Assembly: GCA_964400285.1 (NCBI GenBank)
Contig: CAYNTK010000001.1
Coordinates: 417,422 to 481,421, forward strand
Reading direction: 5' to 3'
From: FEN-1279 sp964400285
GTDB lineage: Bacteria > Bacteroidota > Ignavibacteria > Tepidaquicellales > Tepidaquicellaceae
Length of the DNA stretch: 64,000 nucleotides
Of this stretch, positions 45,491 to 54,648 are shown piece by piece (the first letter of the stretch is position 1; every line of letters begins with the position of its first letter). A program made the position numbers and the translations under genes. The notes beneath the pieces are model-generated. The model did not search any database and was not told the DNA's origin. It was given only the letters and a program-made list of their open reading frames with translations.

Positions 45491-47404
45491 ATGTCTAATT
45501 ACTTCATTTTTATAGTAATTTTACCCCTTATTGGCTTTTTAATAAATGGTTTATTCGGAAAAAAAATAAATTCTGAAAGAATATCAGGTCTGATAGGTTC
45601 TATTTCTGTATTAATACCCTTCTTATTAGCAATTTATTCTTTTTTTGAATTGTTAGGAATGTCTGTTGATTCAAGAAAAATTATTTTAAATTATTTCCCT
45701 TGGATAACTGTAGGAAATTTGAATATCAATTTTTCATTTCTTGTTGACCCGCTTTCATTAGTTATGGTATTAGTAGTTACTGGTGTAGGATTTATTATTC
45801 ACGTTTATTCCATAGGTTATATGCACGGTGATAAAGGATTTGCAAAGTTTTTTTCCTTTATGAATCTCTTTATATTCGCAATGCTTAATCTTGTATTAGC
45901 TGATAATTTATTACTTGTATTTCTTGGTTGGGAAGGAGTCGGGTTATGTTCATATTTGCTAATTGGATTTTGGTATGAAAAAAAATTTACTGGAGATGCA
46001 GCTAAAAAAGCATTTGTAGTAAATAGAATTGGTGATTTTGGTTTTTTAGTTGCTATGTTTATAATTTTTGTAAATTTTGGAACTCTTCAGATATCTACTT
46101 TTTTAGAAAGTATTTCAGGAATGTATATTGGAAGCGGTTTACTTCTTACAATTTCCCTATTGTTTTTTCTTGGAGCTACGGGAAAATCTGCACAGATACC
46201 GCTTTTTGTTTGGCTACCAGATGCTATGGCAGGTCCTACTCCCGTATCTGCCCTCATTCACGCTGCAACAATGGTTACAGCGGGTGTTTATTTAATAGCA
46301 AGGTGCTCGATTTTATATTCGCTCTCCCCTCTTGCTTCGAAAATTATTTTGATAATAGGAATTGCTACAGCTTTAATGGCTGCAACTATTGCTTTAAAAC
46401 AAGATGATATTAAAAAAATACTTGCTTATTCTACAATATCTCAACTTGGCTTTATGTTTATTGCACTTGGAACAGGAACTTACTGGCTTGCTATATTCCA
46501 CCTTGTTACTCACGCATTTTTTAAAGCACTGCTTTTTCTCGGAAGTGGTTCGGTTATACACGGAATGCACGAAGAGCAGGATATTACTAAAATGGGTGGT
46601 TTGAAAAATAAAATGAAAATTACATACCTCACTTTTTTCATCGGAACACTTGCAATATCAGGTATTCCTCCCCTATCTGGATTTTTTAGTAAAGATGAAA
46701 TATTATGGAAGACATTTGAAAATGCTGGAATAATATATTACTTAATAGTCCTTTTTACTGCTTTATTAACAGCATTCTATATGTTTCGACTTATTGGATT
46801 AACATTTTTTGGAAAACCAAGATATGACGAAAAGCACATCGAACCTCATGAATCACCAAAGATAATGACAATACCTTTAATTATTCTTGCTTTTTTATCT
46901 GTAGTTGGAGGTTTCATTGGATTTCCTCACTACACCTATTTACCAAATGCACTCGAGAATTGGCTTGAACCAGTTTTTAAAAATGCTTTAAGGATAAACG
47001 AATTAAATATTCATACTTCAGAACATTCGATTGCCATCGAATTATTATTTGTATTAATTTCTATTGTTGTTGCATTAACATCTATTTATTTTTCATTTAA
47101 AAAATTCTCCGTTCAGGAATCTTTTGAAGAAGAAAAGAAGTTTGGAAAAGTTCTTGAAAATAAATATTATATTGATGAAATCTACGAATCAACCATCGTA
47201 AAACCTATTCAGGTTTCATCTGATAAATTCTTTTGGAAAATTTTCGATGTGAAAATTATTGACGGCGGAGTAAATGGAATTGCAAAATATTTTTCCAAAT
47301 TAAGTTTAGATTGGAGAAAAATTCAGTCTGGAGTTATTCAGGATTATGCCACTATTGCTATTGCAGGAGTGGTTTTGATATTATTATATATTCTATTTAT
47401 TTGA
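45491..47404 (+). CDS. nuoL: NADH-quinone oxidoreductase subunit L
   Basis: 637-residue proton-pumping antiporter-like subunit. FLGWEGVGLCSYLLIGFW, the key Lys/His region (GKSAQIPLFVWLPDAMAGPTPVSALIHAATMVTAGVYL, split), HAFFKALLFLGSGSVIH and a long lateral C-terminal helix are visible. nuoM and nuoN do not follow; a strong terminator does. Confidence 0.97.
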   Translation: MSNYFIFIVILPLIGFLINGLFGKKINSERISGLIGSISVLIPFLLAIYSFFELLGMSVDSRKIILNYFPWITVGNLNINFSFLVDPLSLVMVLVVTGVGFIIHVYSIGYMHGDKGFAKFFSFMNLFIFAMLNLVLADNLLLVFLGWEGVGLCSYLLIGFWYEKKFTGDAAKKAFVVNRIGDFGFLVAMFIIFVNFGTLQISTFLESISGMYIGSGLLLTISLLFFLGATGKSAQIPLFVWLPDAMAGPTPVSALIHAATMVTAGVYLIARCSILYSLSPLASKIILIIGIATALMAATIALKQDDIKKILAYSTISQLGFMFIALGTGTYWLAIFHLVTHAFFKALLFLGSGSVIHGMHEEQDITKMGGLKNKMKITYLTFFIGTLAISGIPPLSGFFSKDEILWKTFENAGIIYYLIVLFTALLTAFYMFRLIGLTFFGKPRYDEKHIEPHESPKIMTIPLIILAFLSVVGGFIGFPHYTYLPNALENWLEPVFKNALRINELNIHTSEHSIAIELLFVLISIVVALTSIYFSFKKFSVQESFEEEKKFGKVLENKYYIDEIYESTIVKPIQVSSDKFFWKIFDVKIIDGGVNGIAKYFSKLSLDWRKIQSGVIQDYATIAIAGVVLILLYILFI

Positions 47405-47440
47405 AAATTTTTTTTTATATTTTTACATAATTTTTAATCA

Positions 47441-47475
47441 AAAAAAGTCGGCTACTTTCTGTAACCGACTTTTTT
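47441..47475. terminator. Bidirectional terminator after nuoL
   Basis: AAAAAAGTCGGCTAC (47441-47455) pairs with GTAACCGACTTTTTT (47461-47475), with one internal C/A mismatch. It separates nuoL from the convergent outer-membrane protein gene. Confidence 0.92.
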
Positions 47476-47497
47476 AATTTATAAGCGTTTTGATAAT

Positions 47498-48424
47498 TTA
47501 TTTCTTCTTTTTTATATCAGGATAGAAATTTACACCAATATAAAATGTAGCCCAGTTAATGGTTTTATCATCTGATTTAATATTATCTCTGTATCTATCA
47601 CCTATTGCTCCATACAAATTGGATGTATAATAACCTTGTTCATCATTAAATGATGCATTAGTTCGACCCCATTCAATTAGACCCGACCTATCTGTATTTT
47701 TGAAAAGTAAATTACCAAAATCATATTTTGCTCCAAGTACAATTCCCCATTGAGGATTAACTCTAAATTCAAGTCCGGCATTGAGATTTACTCCCATACG
47801 AAAATCTGCAAAAGATATAGTCGTAGAGTCGTTTGGTCCTGTTGTTCTAGAAAGTTTTGCATTAAGAAAATTAAATGAAAGGTTAGCACCTACAAATGGA
47901 GAAACGACTTTAGTAAATGCCAGAGGAGCAACTTCAAGTCCAAGTCCAATTCCAAAATTATTTAATGAATAATCATAATCAATTGGTCTGGAATAAGCTC
48001 CACCATATGTTAATAAAGGAATATATCCTGATTTCGTTGACTGAAAAGCATTAAATACCGCAAAACTCAAAGAACCGACAAGACGGAATGTTTCATATTT
48101 ATCAACATTAATTTTTGCTGTTCCATTTATATAAAATCCTGTTTTAGCTCCATAATTTTTACTTAAAAAGTTAGAATCAACCATTGCGAAACCAGTTGGC
48201 GAAAAGATTGAATCCCAGGTCGGAGGATTTGGGTATGGATTATATTTCCAGTAATAATATGGTGTATTAGGATTTGAATAATTAATATAATCATTTCCTC
48301 TCAACTGCATATCTGGATTAACAATACCCACACCAAGTTGAAATACGGGTTTATCAAACTGTGCATACGAAAAAGTAGTCAAAAATGTAAACAATAAAGC
48401 AAATAATAATATTTTATTTTTCAT
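47498..48424 (-). CDS. Outer-membrane beta-barrel protein
   Basis: 308 residues. A signal peptide ends at SYAQ (residue 21). Amphipathic beta-strands with barrel-like alternation follow (GAKTGFYINGTAKINV, NFGIGLGLEVAPLAF, SPFVGANLSFNFLNA, WGIVLGAKYDFGNL), the last near the C terminus (ATFYIGVNFYP). No enzyme motif; the role is unknown. Confidence 0.82.
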   Translation of the reverse strand: MKNKILLFALLFTFLTTFSYAQFDKPVFQLGVGIVNPDMQLRGNDYINYSNPNTPYYYWKYNPYPNPPTWDSIFSPTGFAMVDSNFLSKNYGAKTGFYINGTAKINVDKYETFRLVGSLSFAVFNAFQSTKSGYIPLLTYGGAYSRPIDYDYSLNNFGIGLGLEVAPLAFTKVVSPFVGANLSFNFLNAKLSRTTGPNDSTTISFADFRMGVNLNAGLEFRVNPQWGIVLGAKYDFGNLLFKNTDRSGLIEWGRTNASFNDEQGYYTSNLYGAIGDRYRDNIKSDDKTINWATFYIGVNFYPDIKKKK

Positions 48425-48486
48425 AATATAGTAATTTTAAGTTTAACAAAAATTTTCATACATTTAATTAATTCAATTTATCAATT

Positions 48487-49209
48487 TTAAATTCTTTTTA
48501 AAAGTTCAAAAACAGAAACTATTGTTGCAGTTTCGGCTCTTATTTTTCTTTCGCCAAGTGAATGTTCTTGCCAGTTATTTTTTAAAAGTTTATTAATTTC
48601 ACTCTTTGAAAATCCCCCTTCCGGTCCAATTAAAAGAGATATTTCTTTTTTATTTTTATCTATCAGTGATTTTTTACTACTCTCGGAAAACTCATACATT
48701 ACAATTTTATTTGATGAACTTTCTGTTAACTCTAACATTTCATCAAATTTTATAGTATTTTCCATTACAGGTAAATAACATCGTTGAGATTGACCCATAG
48801 CATAAATAATAATTTTTTTAATTCTATCCAATTTTGCTTTTGACAAAGAACTTTTATTTACTGTAAATTCAGTTATAACTGGATGAATTGAATATACTCC
48901 AAGTTCAACTGCTTTTTCAATAGCAAATTCAAATCGGGTGTTGTTCTTTAGAGGTGCGATATATAATTTGAGTTTAACATTCGGCTCATATAAATTATAC
49001 ATTTTATCTAAAATATCGCAAAAAATACAAACTTTAGTTATTTTAACTATTTTACATTCGAAAATGTTCCTTTGACCATCTGTAATTTTTAGTCTATCCC
49101 CTATTTTTTTCCTTAATACTTTTATTAAATGCTTGTGTTCGAAATCAGTAATTTTAATAATGTTGTTATAAATATCAACATTTTCGGGTAGTGTATAATA
49201 ATATTCCAT
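48487..49209 (-). CDS. rsmE: 16S rRNA (uracil-1498 N3)-methyltransferase
   Basis: 240 residues. The SPOUT-class methyltransferase carries IGPEGGFSKSEI and LGERKIRAETA, the SAM-binding knot, with FAIEKAVELGV and AMGQSQRCYLPV. It methylates U1498 of 16S rRNA. It starts 1 base after the D15 gene's stop. Confidence 0.95.
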   Translation of the reverse strand: MEYYYTLPENVDIYNNIIKITDFEHKHLIKVLRKKIGDRLKITDGQRNIFECKIVKITKVCIFCDILDKMYNLYEPNVKLKLYIAPLKNNTRFEFAIEKAVELGVYSIHPVITEFTVNKSSLSKAKLDRIKKIIIYAMGQSQRCYLPVMENTIKFDEMLELTESSSNKIVMYEFSESSKKSLIDKNKKEISLLIGPEGGFSKSEINKLLKNNWQEHSLGERKIRAETATIVSVFELLKRI

Positions 49210-49210
49210 A

Positions 49211-50614
49211 CTAAAAAAATGAATTTAAATCGAAAATAAATTGTGAATAAAATTTATTATTTTGACTTCTTAACGCAAAATCAATTCTACCAACTACATT
49301 AAATGGAAAAATCATTCCAAGTCCAATTCCGTATCCACTTCTAAATCTTGTTTTTACGAACTCATCAGAATTATTCCAGACAGCACCTATATCGTAAAAA
49401 GGTGCTAAATAAAGCCCATATTTATATGATATATCTTTAAATACTGGTAAATTTTTAATAATAATATGGTCTTTTCCATTAACAAAAAATGGTCTTATAA
49501 TTGGTATTCTAATCTCGTTAAAGGAACATAAAATATTCTCGCCGTTTAAAACTTTGCCATTCCAACCTCTAATCAAATTGCTGTATCCTAAAACTTCATT
49601 TAAATAAACGGGAACTGTTCCTCCAAAAGGTAATGAATATAATCCACGTGTCGAAAAAGTAATTTTATAATCTTTTGATAATTTTAAAGGAACAAATTTT
49701 CTTAAATCGAATGCAATTTTATTAAATCCAATTTCATTATTAAAAGAATTATAACGAATATATTTTGCATTAAGAAAAGTGCCGTAAGTAGTATAAAAAA
49801 CATTATCTCTTTTATCAAAATTAACGTTAAAACTAAGTGTAAGAAACCTGTCTTTTCCAGTTGTTGATACTGTTCTTCCTGTTTTATATTCCGAGACAGA
49901 TAGATAATTATATCCAAGCGTTGAAGATACAGAAAAATACTTCGAATAATACTTCCCAATTGTAAATGCAGCATTAAAATTTAAATTATCATAATTTGCA
50001 ATATCAGATTTATTCTGTATTTCCCCTGCATTATTAAAATTTGTCGTGCTTTTATTTACAGTTTTAAAATAACTCAAATTAAGAGAAGTAAAAAAGTGAC
50101 TCTTTTCACCAAGCCATGGATTATAATAATTTACACTAACAAATGGTTCATATCCAAATGCAAAACTTAATCCGATAGTTTGATTCATACCATTAAAATT
50201 ACGCCAAAGAACATTAGCTCCGACTTGAATTTTTTTAAAATCACTTTCTTTAATATTAAAAATTGGTATTGGAACAAAATAAAATGTTTCTTCCACCGTA
50301 AATACAAGATTATACTTACCATCGCCTAAAGGAAGAGGCATAACATCGATTTTATTAAAAAGACCGAGATTATATAATCTTTCTATATCTTCTTTTAAAA
50401 TTTCTAAATCGAGAAAATTATTTTCTTTTGTTCCAAGTTCCCTTCTAATAACTTCATCCTTTGTAACTTCATTTCCAAAAATTATAATTTTATCTATATA
50501 GATTTTTACCGAATCATCATTTTTTTTATTAAAAAAATCATTAAGATTTTCTGCTTTTATAAAACCTATATTAATTAAGAAAAAAAATATTGTAATTGTT
50601 AATCTTACAGACAA
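49211..50614 (-). CDS. BamA/D15-family outer-membrane protein with one POTRA-like domain
   Basis: 467 residues. A signal peptide (about 1-21) is followed by a POTRA-like domain (about 37-112: VKIYIDKIIIFGNEVTKDEVIRREL... LYNLGLFNKIDVMPL, split by position) and then a D15 surface-antigen barrel (about 140-467) with GYGIGLGMIFPF near the end. It is too small for BamA, which has five POTRAs, and resembles the short BamA-like proteins that insert or secrete patatin-like or other cargo. The start is TTG at 50614. Confidence 0.85.
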   Translation of the reverse strand: MSVRLTITIFFFLINIGFIKAENLNDFFNKKNDDSVKIYIDKIIIFGNEVTKDEVIRRELGTKENNFLDLEILKEDIERLYNLGLFNKIDVMPLPLGDGKYNLVFTVEETFYFVPIPIFNIKESDFKKIQVGANVLWRNFNGMNQTIGLSFAFGYEPFVSVNYYNPWLGEKSHFFTSLNLSYFKTVNKSTTNFNNAGEIQNKSDIANYDNLNFNAAFTIGKYYSKYFSVSSTLGYNYLSVSEYKTGRTVSTTGKDRFLTLSFNVNFDKRDNVFYTTYGTFLNAKYIRYNSFNNEIGFNKIAFDLRKFVPLKLSKDYKITFSTRGLYSLPFGGTVPVYLNEVLGYSNLIRGWNGKVLNGENILCSFNEIRIPIIRPFFVNGKDHIIIKNLPVFKDISYKYGLYLAPFYDIGAVWNNSDEFVKTRFRSGYGIGLGMIFPFNVVGRIDFALRSQNNKFYSQFIFDLNSFF

Positions 50615-50616
50615 AA

Positions 50617-52560
50617 TTATTTTGGTAATGCTTTTAGCTGATTAATTTTATTTAAAAGTTGCATAGCTTGTCTATTATTCGGTGATATTTCAAGTGCTTT
50701 TTTAACGAGTATTTCGGCATTATCGAATCTGGATTTATTCATTAAAATATTAGCACGATGTAAATATCCCATAAAATATGCATTCATTATGAAATGGTGA
50801 TAATAATCAGACTTATCAGTAATTTGATAAGTTAATTCAGGTTCCGCAAAATCATTGTAATCATTGAAATTCTTTATTATTCTTAACAAAACCCCTTCCT
50901 GAACTCTAATATATTCTTTAGCAAATTTTTCTGCTTGATTATCTTCTATTTCAAATGTTGTATATATATTTTTGTCATTAATGTTATTTTCTATAAGGCT
51001 ATTCAATAATGCCATGAATGCAGTATTAATCTTTGCTAAATCATTCCTATCTGATTCAGTTTTTGGATTGGTATATCGTGAAGTTTCTTTTTCAAATTTT
51101 AAAAGCTCTGCATAATAAGTTTCAAATTCTAATTTTGACCTTTCATAAATAATCGGAAAATGTAATTGAACATGCCTTATATACCAACTACGTCTTAATA
51201 ATTCTTTATCGATTATTATTAAATCGCTTCTCTCACCTTTAATATATTGATAATATATAGAAGCTGATACAAAAAAGTCCCATTGAGTAGAAATAATCAT
51301 TGAATTTGGTTTCGCAGATTTAAAAACATTAAAAGTATAATCTCTTACATAATAATTAGAACTCTCATCATTTTCTTTGTAATTTGCATAAAGAGGGATT
51401 AATACAATAAATATTGATGCAATCGCAAATTTCAAACTAATACTTTTAAAGCGTTCAACGAAAAAAATTAAACCAAATGTAATCCAAATTGTAGAAACTA
51501 TATAAGCCAATATGAAATATGAATCTATATCGTGTATATCATAGTTAATTGCGTAAAGTACATTAAAACCAAAAAGTAGAAATGTATAATAAAATAATTT
51601 TCTTTGTTGATTGAAAATTTTAATTAATCCAAATATTGCAAGCAAGAGTGGAAAATAATAAAATTCTTTTGGATAGCTTGAAATAAAATATTTAAACTGC
51701 TTTGATGTTACTTCGGTTGAAGAAAACATCCAAACGCTAAATTGCTTTCCAGTAAAATGTCTGACAAAATTATTCCAATTAGCTGGATAACCCCAGCTTA
51801 ATACTTGATTATCTGCTCTTATTGGAAAATATATGTAAACAGAAAAAGCTATTATAAATGGAACTATCATAATAGCTAATCTTTTATAGGAATTACTATT
51901 AAAACGGTTTATTGCGAAATATAGATAAAAACATCCAACACTCATAAAAATAGTCGAGAGATGATTTGTAAAACTCAAACCAACAAGAAAAGCGAACAAA
52001 ATCCAATATACATCTGCTCTTGAATCTTTTTTGTAAGATTCGTTTGCAGCTTTTAGCATAATAAAAATAATAGATATTACTAATAGTTGATGTAGTGAAT
52101 AGACTTCAAGTGAATTTGAAATATCCCAATATGTATTTGAAAAAGCAAGAATAAGTGTTCCAGATAATGAAATTAAATAAATTGTTAAATTTCCAAATTT
52201 AGAATCTAATAAAATAAATTTTTTATCTTTCTTTTCTTGTTCGAGATTAACTTCACTAATTAAAAAAACAAGTAGGTTAAAGAAAACAACAAGTGCAAAA
52301 GAAGTTAAAATTGCACACATCAAATTCAATCGAAATACTTCTTCTCCAAAAGGCAATAAGGAAAAAATTCTACCTATCAAAGTAAATAATGGATATCCAG
52401 TTGGATGTGCAACGCCAAGTTTTACACATACTGCTGCAAGTTCGCCAGTATCTATAAAAGAAACCGATGGTGCTAATGTCTTAAAATAAACTGCAAAAGG
52501 AATAAAAAATGACAGTATGCTAAAAAAAATCTTTTTTCTAAAAAAGTTTTGCTTATCCAC
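50617..52560 (-). CDS. DUF2723-type polytopic protein with C-terminal TPR
   Basis: 647 residues. The DUF2723 N-terminal signature FIDTGELAAVCVKLGVAHPTGYPLFTLIGRIF is followed by about 11 helices (to about residue 400), a soluble C-terminal part and a TPR-like end (FDNAEILVKKALEISPNNRQA). Relatives are thought to be GT-C-type glycosyltransferases (protein O-mannosyltransferase-like). The start is GTG. It is tightly linked to the D15 protein and the CoA-binding protein. Confidence 0.87.
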   Translation of the reverse strand: MDKQNFFRKKIFFSILSFFIPFAVYFKTLAPSVSFIDTGELAAVCVKLGVAHPTGYPLFTLIGRIFSLLPFGEEVFRLNLMCAILTSFALVVFFNLLVFLISEVNLEQEKKDKKFILLDSKFGNLTIYLISLSGTLILAFSNTYWDISNSLEVYSLHQLLVISIIFIMLKAANESYKKDSRADVYWILFAFLVGLSFTNHLSTIFMSVGCFYLYFAINRFNSNSYKRLAIMIVPFIIAFSVYIYFPIRADNQVLSWGYPANWNNFVRHFTGKQFSVWMFSSTEVTSKQFKYFISSYPKEFYYFPLLLAIFGLIKIFNQQRKLFYYTFLLFGFNVLYAINYDIHDIDSYFILAYIVSTIWITFGLIFFVERFKSISLKFAIASIFIVLIPLYANYKENDESSNYYVRDYTFNVFKSAKPNSMIISTQWDFFVSASIYYQYIKGERSDLIIIDKELLRRSWYIRHVQLHFPIIYERSKLEFETYYAELLKFEKETSRYTNPKTESDRNDLAKINTAFMALLNSLIENNINDKNIYTTFEIEDNQAEKFAKEYIRVQEGVLLRIIKNFNDYNDFAEPELTYQITDKSDYYHHFIMNAYFMGYLHRANILMNKSRFDNAEILVKKALEISPNNRQAMQLLNKINQLKALPK

Positions 52561-52962
52561 TTATAATAATTTTGAATGTTCTACAAAAATACATTTATCT
52601 TCTATATATTCGAAACCATTTTCAAGTGCAAGATTTTTTGCTTCATCGTTAATAATTCCGAATTGAGTCCATATTACTTTTGGTCTATAATTTAATTTCA
52701 AAATTTCTTGAACTATGGGTAAAACTGCAATAGATAATCTGAATATATCAACTATTTCTATTTCATCAGGGACATCAGAAAGTGATTTATAGCATTGTAT
52801 ACCATATATATTCTTTCCATCTAATTTAGGGTTAATACCGTAAACGATGTACCCATTTTCATTTAAATATAATGCAATTTTATTACTATCTCTTGCAGGA
52901 TTATCTGAAAACCCTATAACAGCTACTTTCTTATATTTTTCAAGTATTTCTTTTATGCTCAT
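52561..52962 (-). CDS. CoA-binding-domain protein (YccU family)
   Basis: 133-residue Rossmann-fold CoA_binding_2 protein with VAVIGFSDNPARDSNKIALYLNENGY and VIWTQFGI. It probably binds a CoA derivative. The role is unknown. It abuts the DUF2723-type gene. Confidence 0.92.
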   Translation of the reverse strand: MSIKEILEKYKKVAVIGFSDNPARDSNKIALYLNENGYIVYGINPKLDGKNIYGIQCYKSLSDVPDEIEIVDIFRLSIAVLPIVQEILKLNYRPKVIWTQFGIINDEAKNLALENGFEYIEDKCIFVEHSKLL

Positions 52963-53027
52963 AAAAAATATTTAATAAAAAAGTTATAAAAATTTAAGAT
53001 AATTAAAAATCCAAAGCGAATTACAAA

Positions 53028-54572
53028 TTAATTTTTTAATGTATCATTTCTATTTTTGTATAAATACCAATCGTTAGTTTGTTTAATCATTTCAAATCCT
53101 TCAATATTAAGAGGGCTTTTATCTTTCAGTAGAATATATTCAAGTTCTTTATATTCATTTTTGTAATCTCTCGTATCTCCTATCCATTCTCTGTAATAAG
53201 GCAATTTATTGAAATCTGCTTTACGTTTTATCACAAAAAATCTATAGTCGACTAATCCGGTTGTGATTCCTTTTTTCCATACAGTAAAATACATTGGAAA
53301 GTGTATATATATTGGTCTTCCTTTAAATGTATTTGCATATATTATTCCCGAAAGTCTATTGCAAGTCGAATTATTTGGAAATAAATTTTCGTTGAAATTT
53401 TTTGTTTCGTTTTTAAAATCATTATAATAAAAAGAAACAATAATGAAATGAAACAAAATGATTAAAACAATAAAAAATTTAAATATCCTCGATATTTCAA
53501 TTACCTTATAACAGTATGCACAAAAAATAATTAATGCGAGCATAAAAAAAACGGAAAATCTTTCGAATATTATATTCTGTCCCGGAATAATATTAGGCAA
53601 AAATAAATAACACGATAATGAGCATGAAATAAATATAAATAAATAATATGAATAATTATCAGTTATACTATTCGAATAATGTTTTTTATATTTATAATAA
53701 AAATAAAAAATTAAGGGCATAATAAAGGACATTACAAAAAAAATCGCAACAACAGAACCAAAAGCTCCTTGTATAAAATAAAAATTATCTATCACTGCAA
53801 GAACTTTAATCCTTTCGACAATAGAGTATATATAATCATTACAATAGTATGAAACTAAAAATGGAATTAGATTGTGCTCAGGGTTTGTAGTATCAAATGT
53901 ATAAGCTATATACATTAGAATTAATGTGGGGGCTAAAATTATTATATATTTATAAATAAACTTGTACGAAATTTTTATTTTTAAAATAAATACTATGCTA
54001 AAAATTAATATACAGAACAAAGCATTTTGAAAATGCATAAAAAAGATAATAAGTAATAAGGCTGTCAGAATACTAATATTTAAAAAATTTTGATTTTCGA
54101 AAAACCTAATAATAAATAAAACAAATATAATTATTAATGGAACGGATAAAGTAAAACCTGTAAATCCCCAATGGACATTATGATTATAAATAAATACAAA
54201 AGACAACAACGAAAACCATTTATTACCATTAATATAATTTATAAATAGTAATGAAGATAATGGAAATATTATGATGTATATTATATAATAAATTTTATTT
54301 CCAAATTCTATTGAAGGAAAGATTTTAAGACTTGTAAAAACCATATGGAAAATATTTGATTTTAGCAAGGTAGGAATACTGTAGTATTCCCAAAAACAAT
54401 ATTGTGATTCGGTTAAGTGTTTAAATATTGTCGAAGCGGCAAGATGAAAAGGTAAATCAATAAAAGGTAATATATTTAGTGATATTATCCAGTATAGGTG
54501 TAATGTTATGAAGGATAAAAATATTAAATAAAAAATTTTATCCTTCCTTAATATCAGAAAATAAGAACTCAA
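53028..54572 (-). CDS. Polytopic membrane protein of unknown function, GT-C-like
   Basis: 514 residues with ten or more hydrophobic segments spread to about residue 400, then a soluble tail of about 100 residues. The first loop holds FIDLPFHLAASTIF, an Asp-containing loop like those of GT-C glycosyltransferases. The start is TTG at 54572. It could transfer sugars from lipid carriers; no family was identified with confidence. Confidence 0.72.
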   Translation of the reverse strand: MSSYFLILRKDKIFYLIFLSFITLHLYWIISLNILPFIDLPFHLAASTIFKHLTESQYCFWEYYSIPTLLKSNIFHMVFTSLKIFPSIEFGNKIYYIIYIIIFPLSSLLFINYINGNKWFSLLSFVFIYNHNVHWGFTGFTLSVPLIIIFVLFIIRFFENQNFLNISILTALLLIIFFMHFQNALFCILIFSIVFILKIKISYKFIYKYIIILAPTLILMYIAYTFDTTNPEHNLIPFLVSYYCNDYIYSIVERIKVLAVIDNFYFIQGAFGSVVAIFFVMSFIMPLIFYFYYKYKKHYSNSITDNYSYYLFIFISCSLSCYLFLPNIIPGQNIIFERFSVFFMLALIIFCAYCYKVIEISRIFKFFIVLIILFHFIIVSFYYNDFKNETKNFNENLFPNNSTCNRLSGIIYANTFKGRPIYIHFPMYFTVWKKGITTGLVDYRFFVIKRKADFNKLPYYREWIGDTRDYKNEYKELEYILLKDKSPLNIEGFEMIKQTNDWYLYKNRNDTLKN

Positions 54573-54648
54573 ATAATTTAACTATATTTTAAAAATATAA
54601 ATCCTATATTGTATAAAATAAATTATGATTTATTAAGTAAAATTTATA

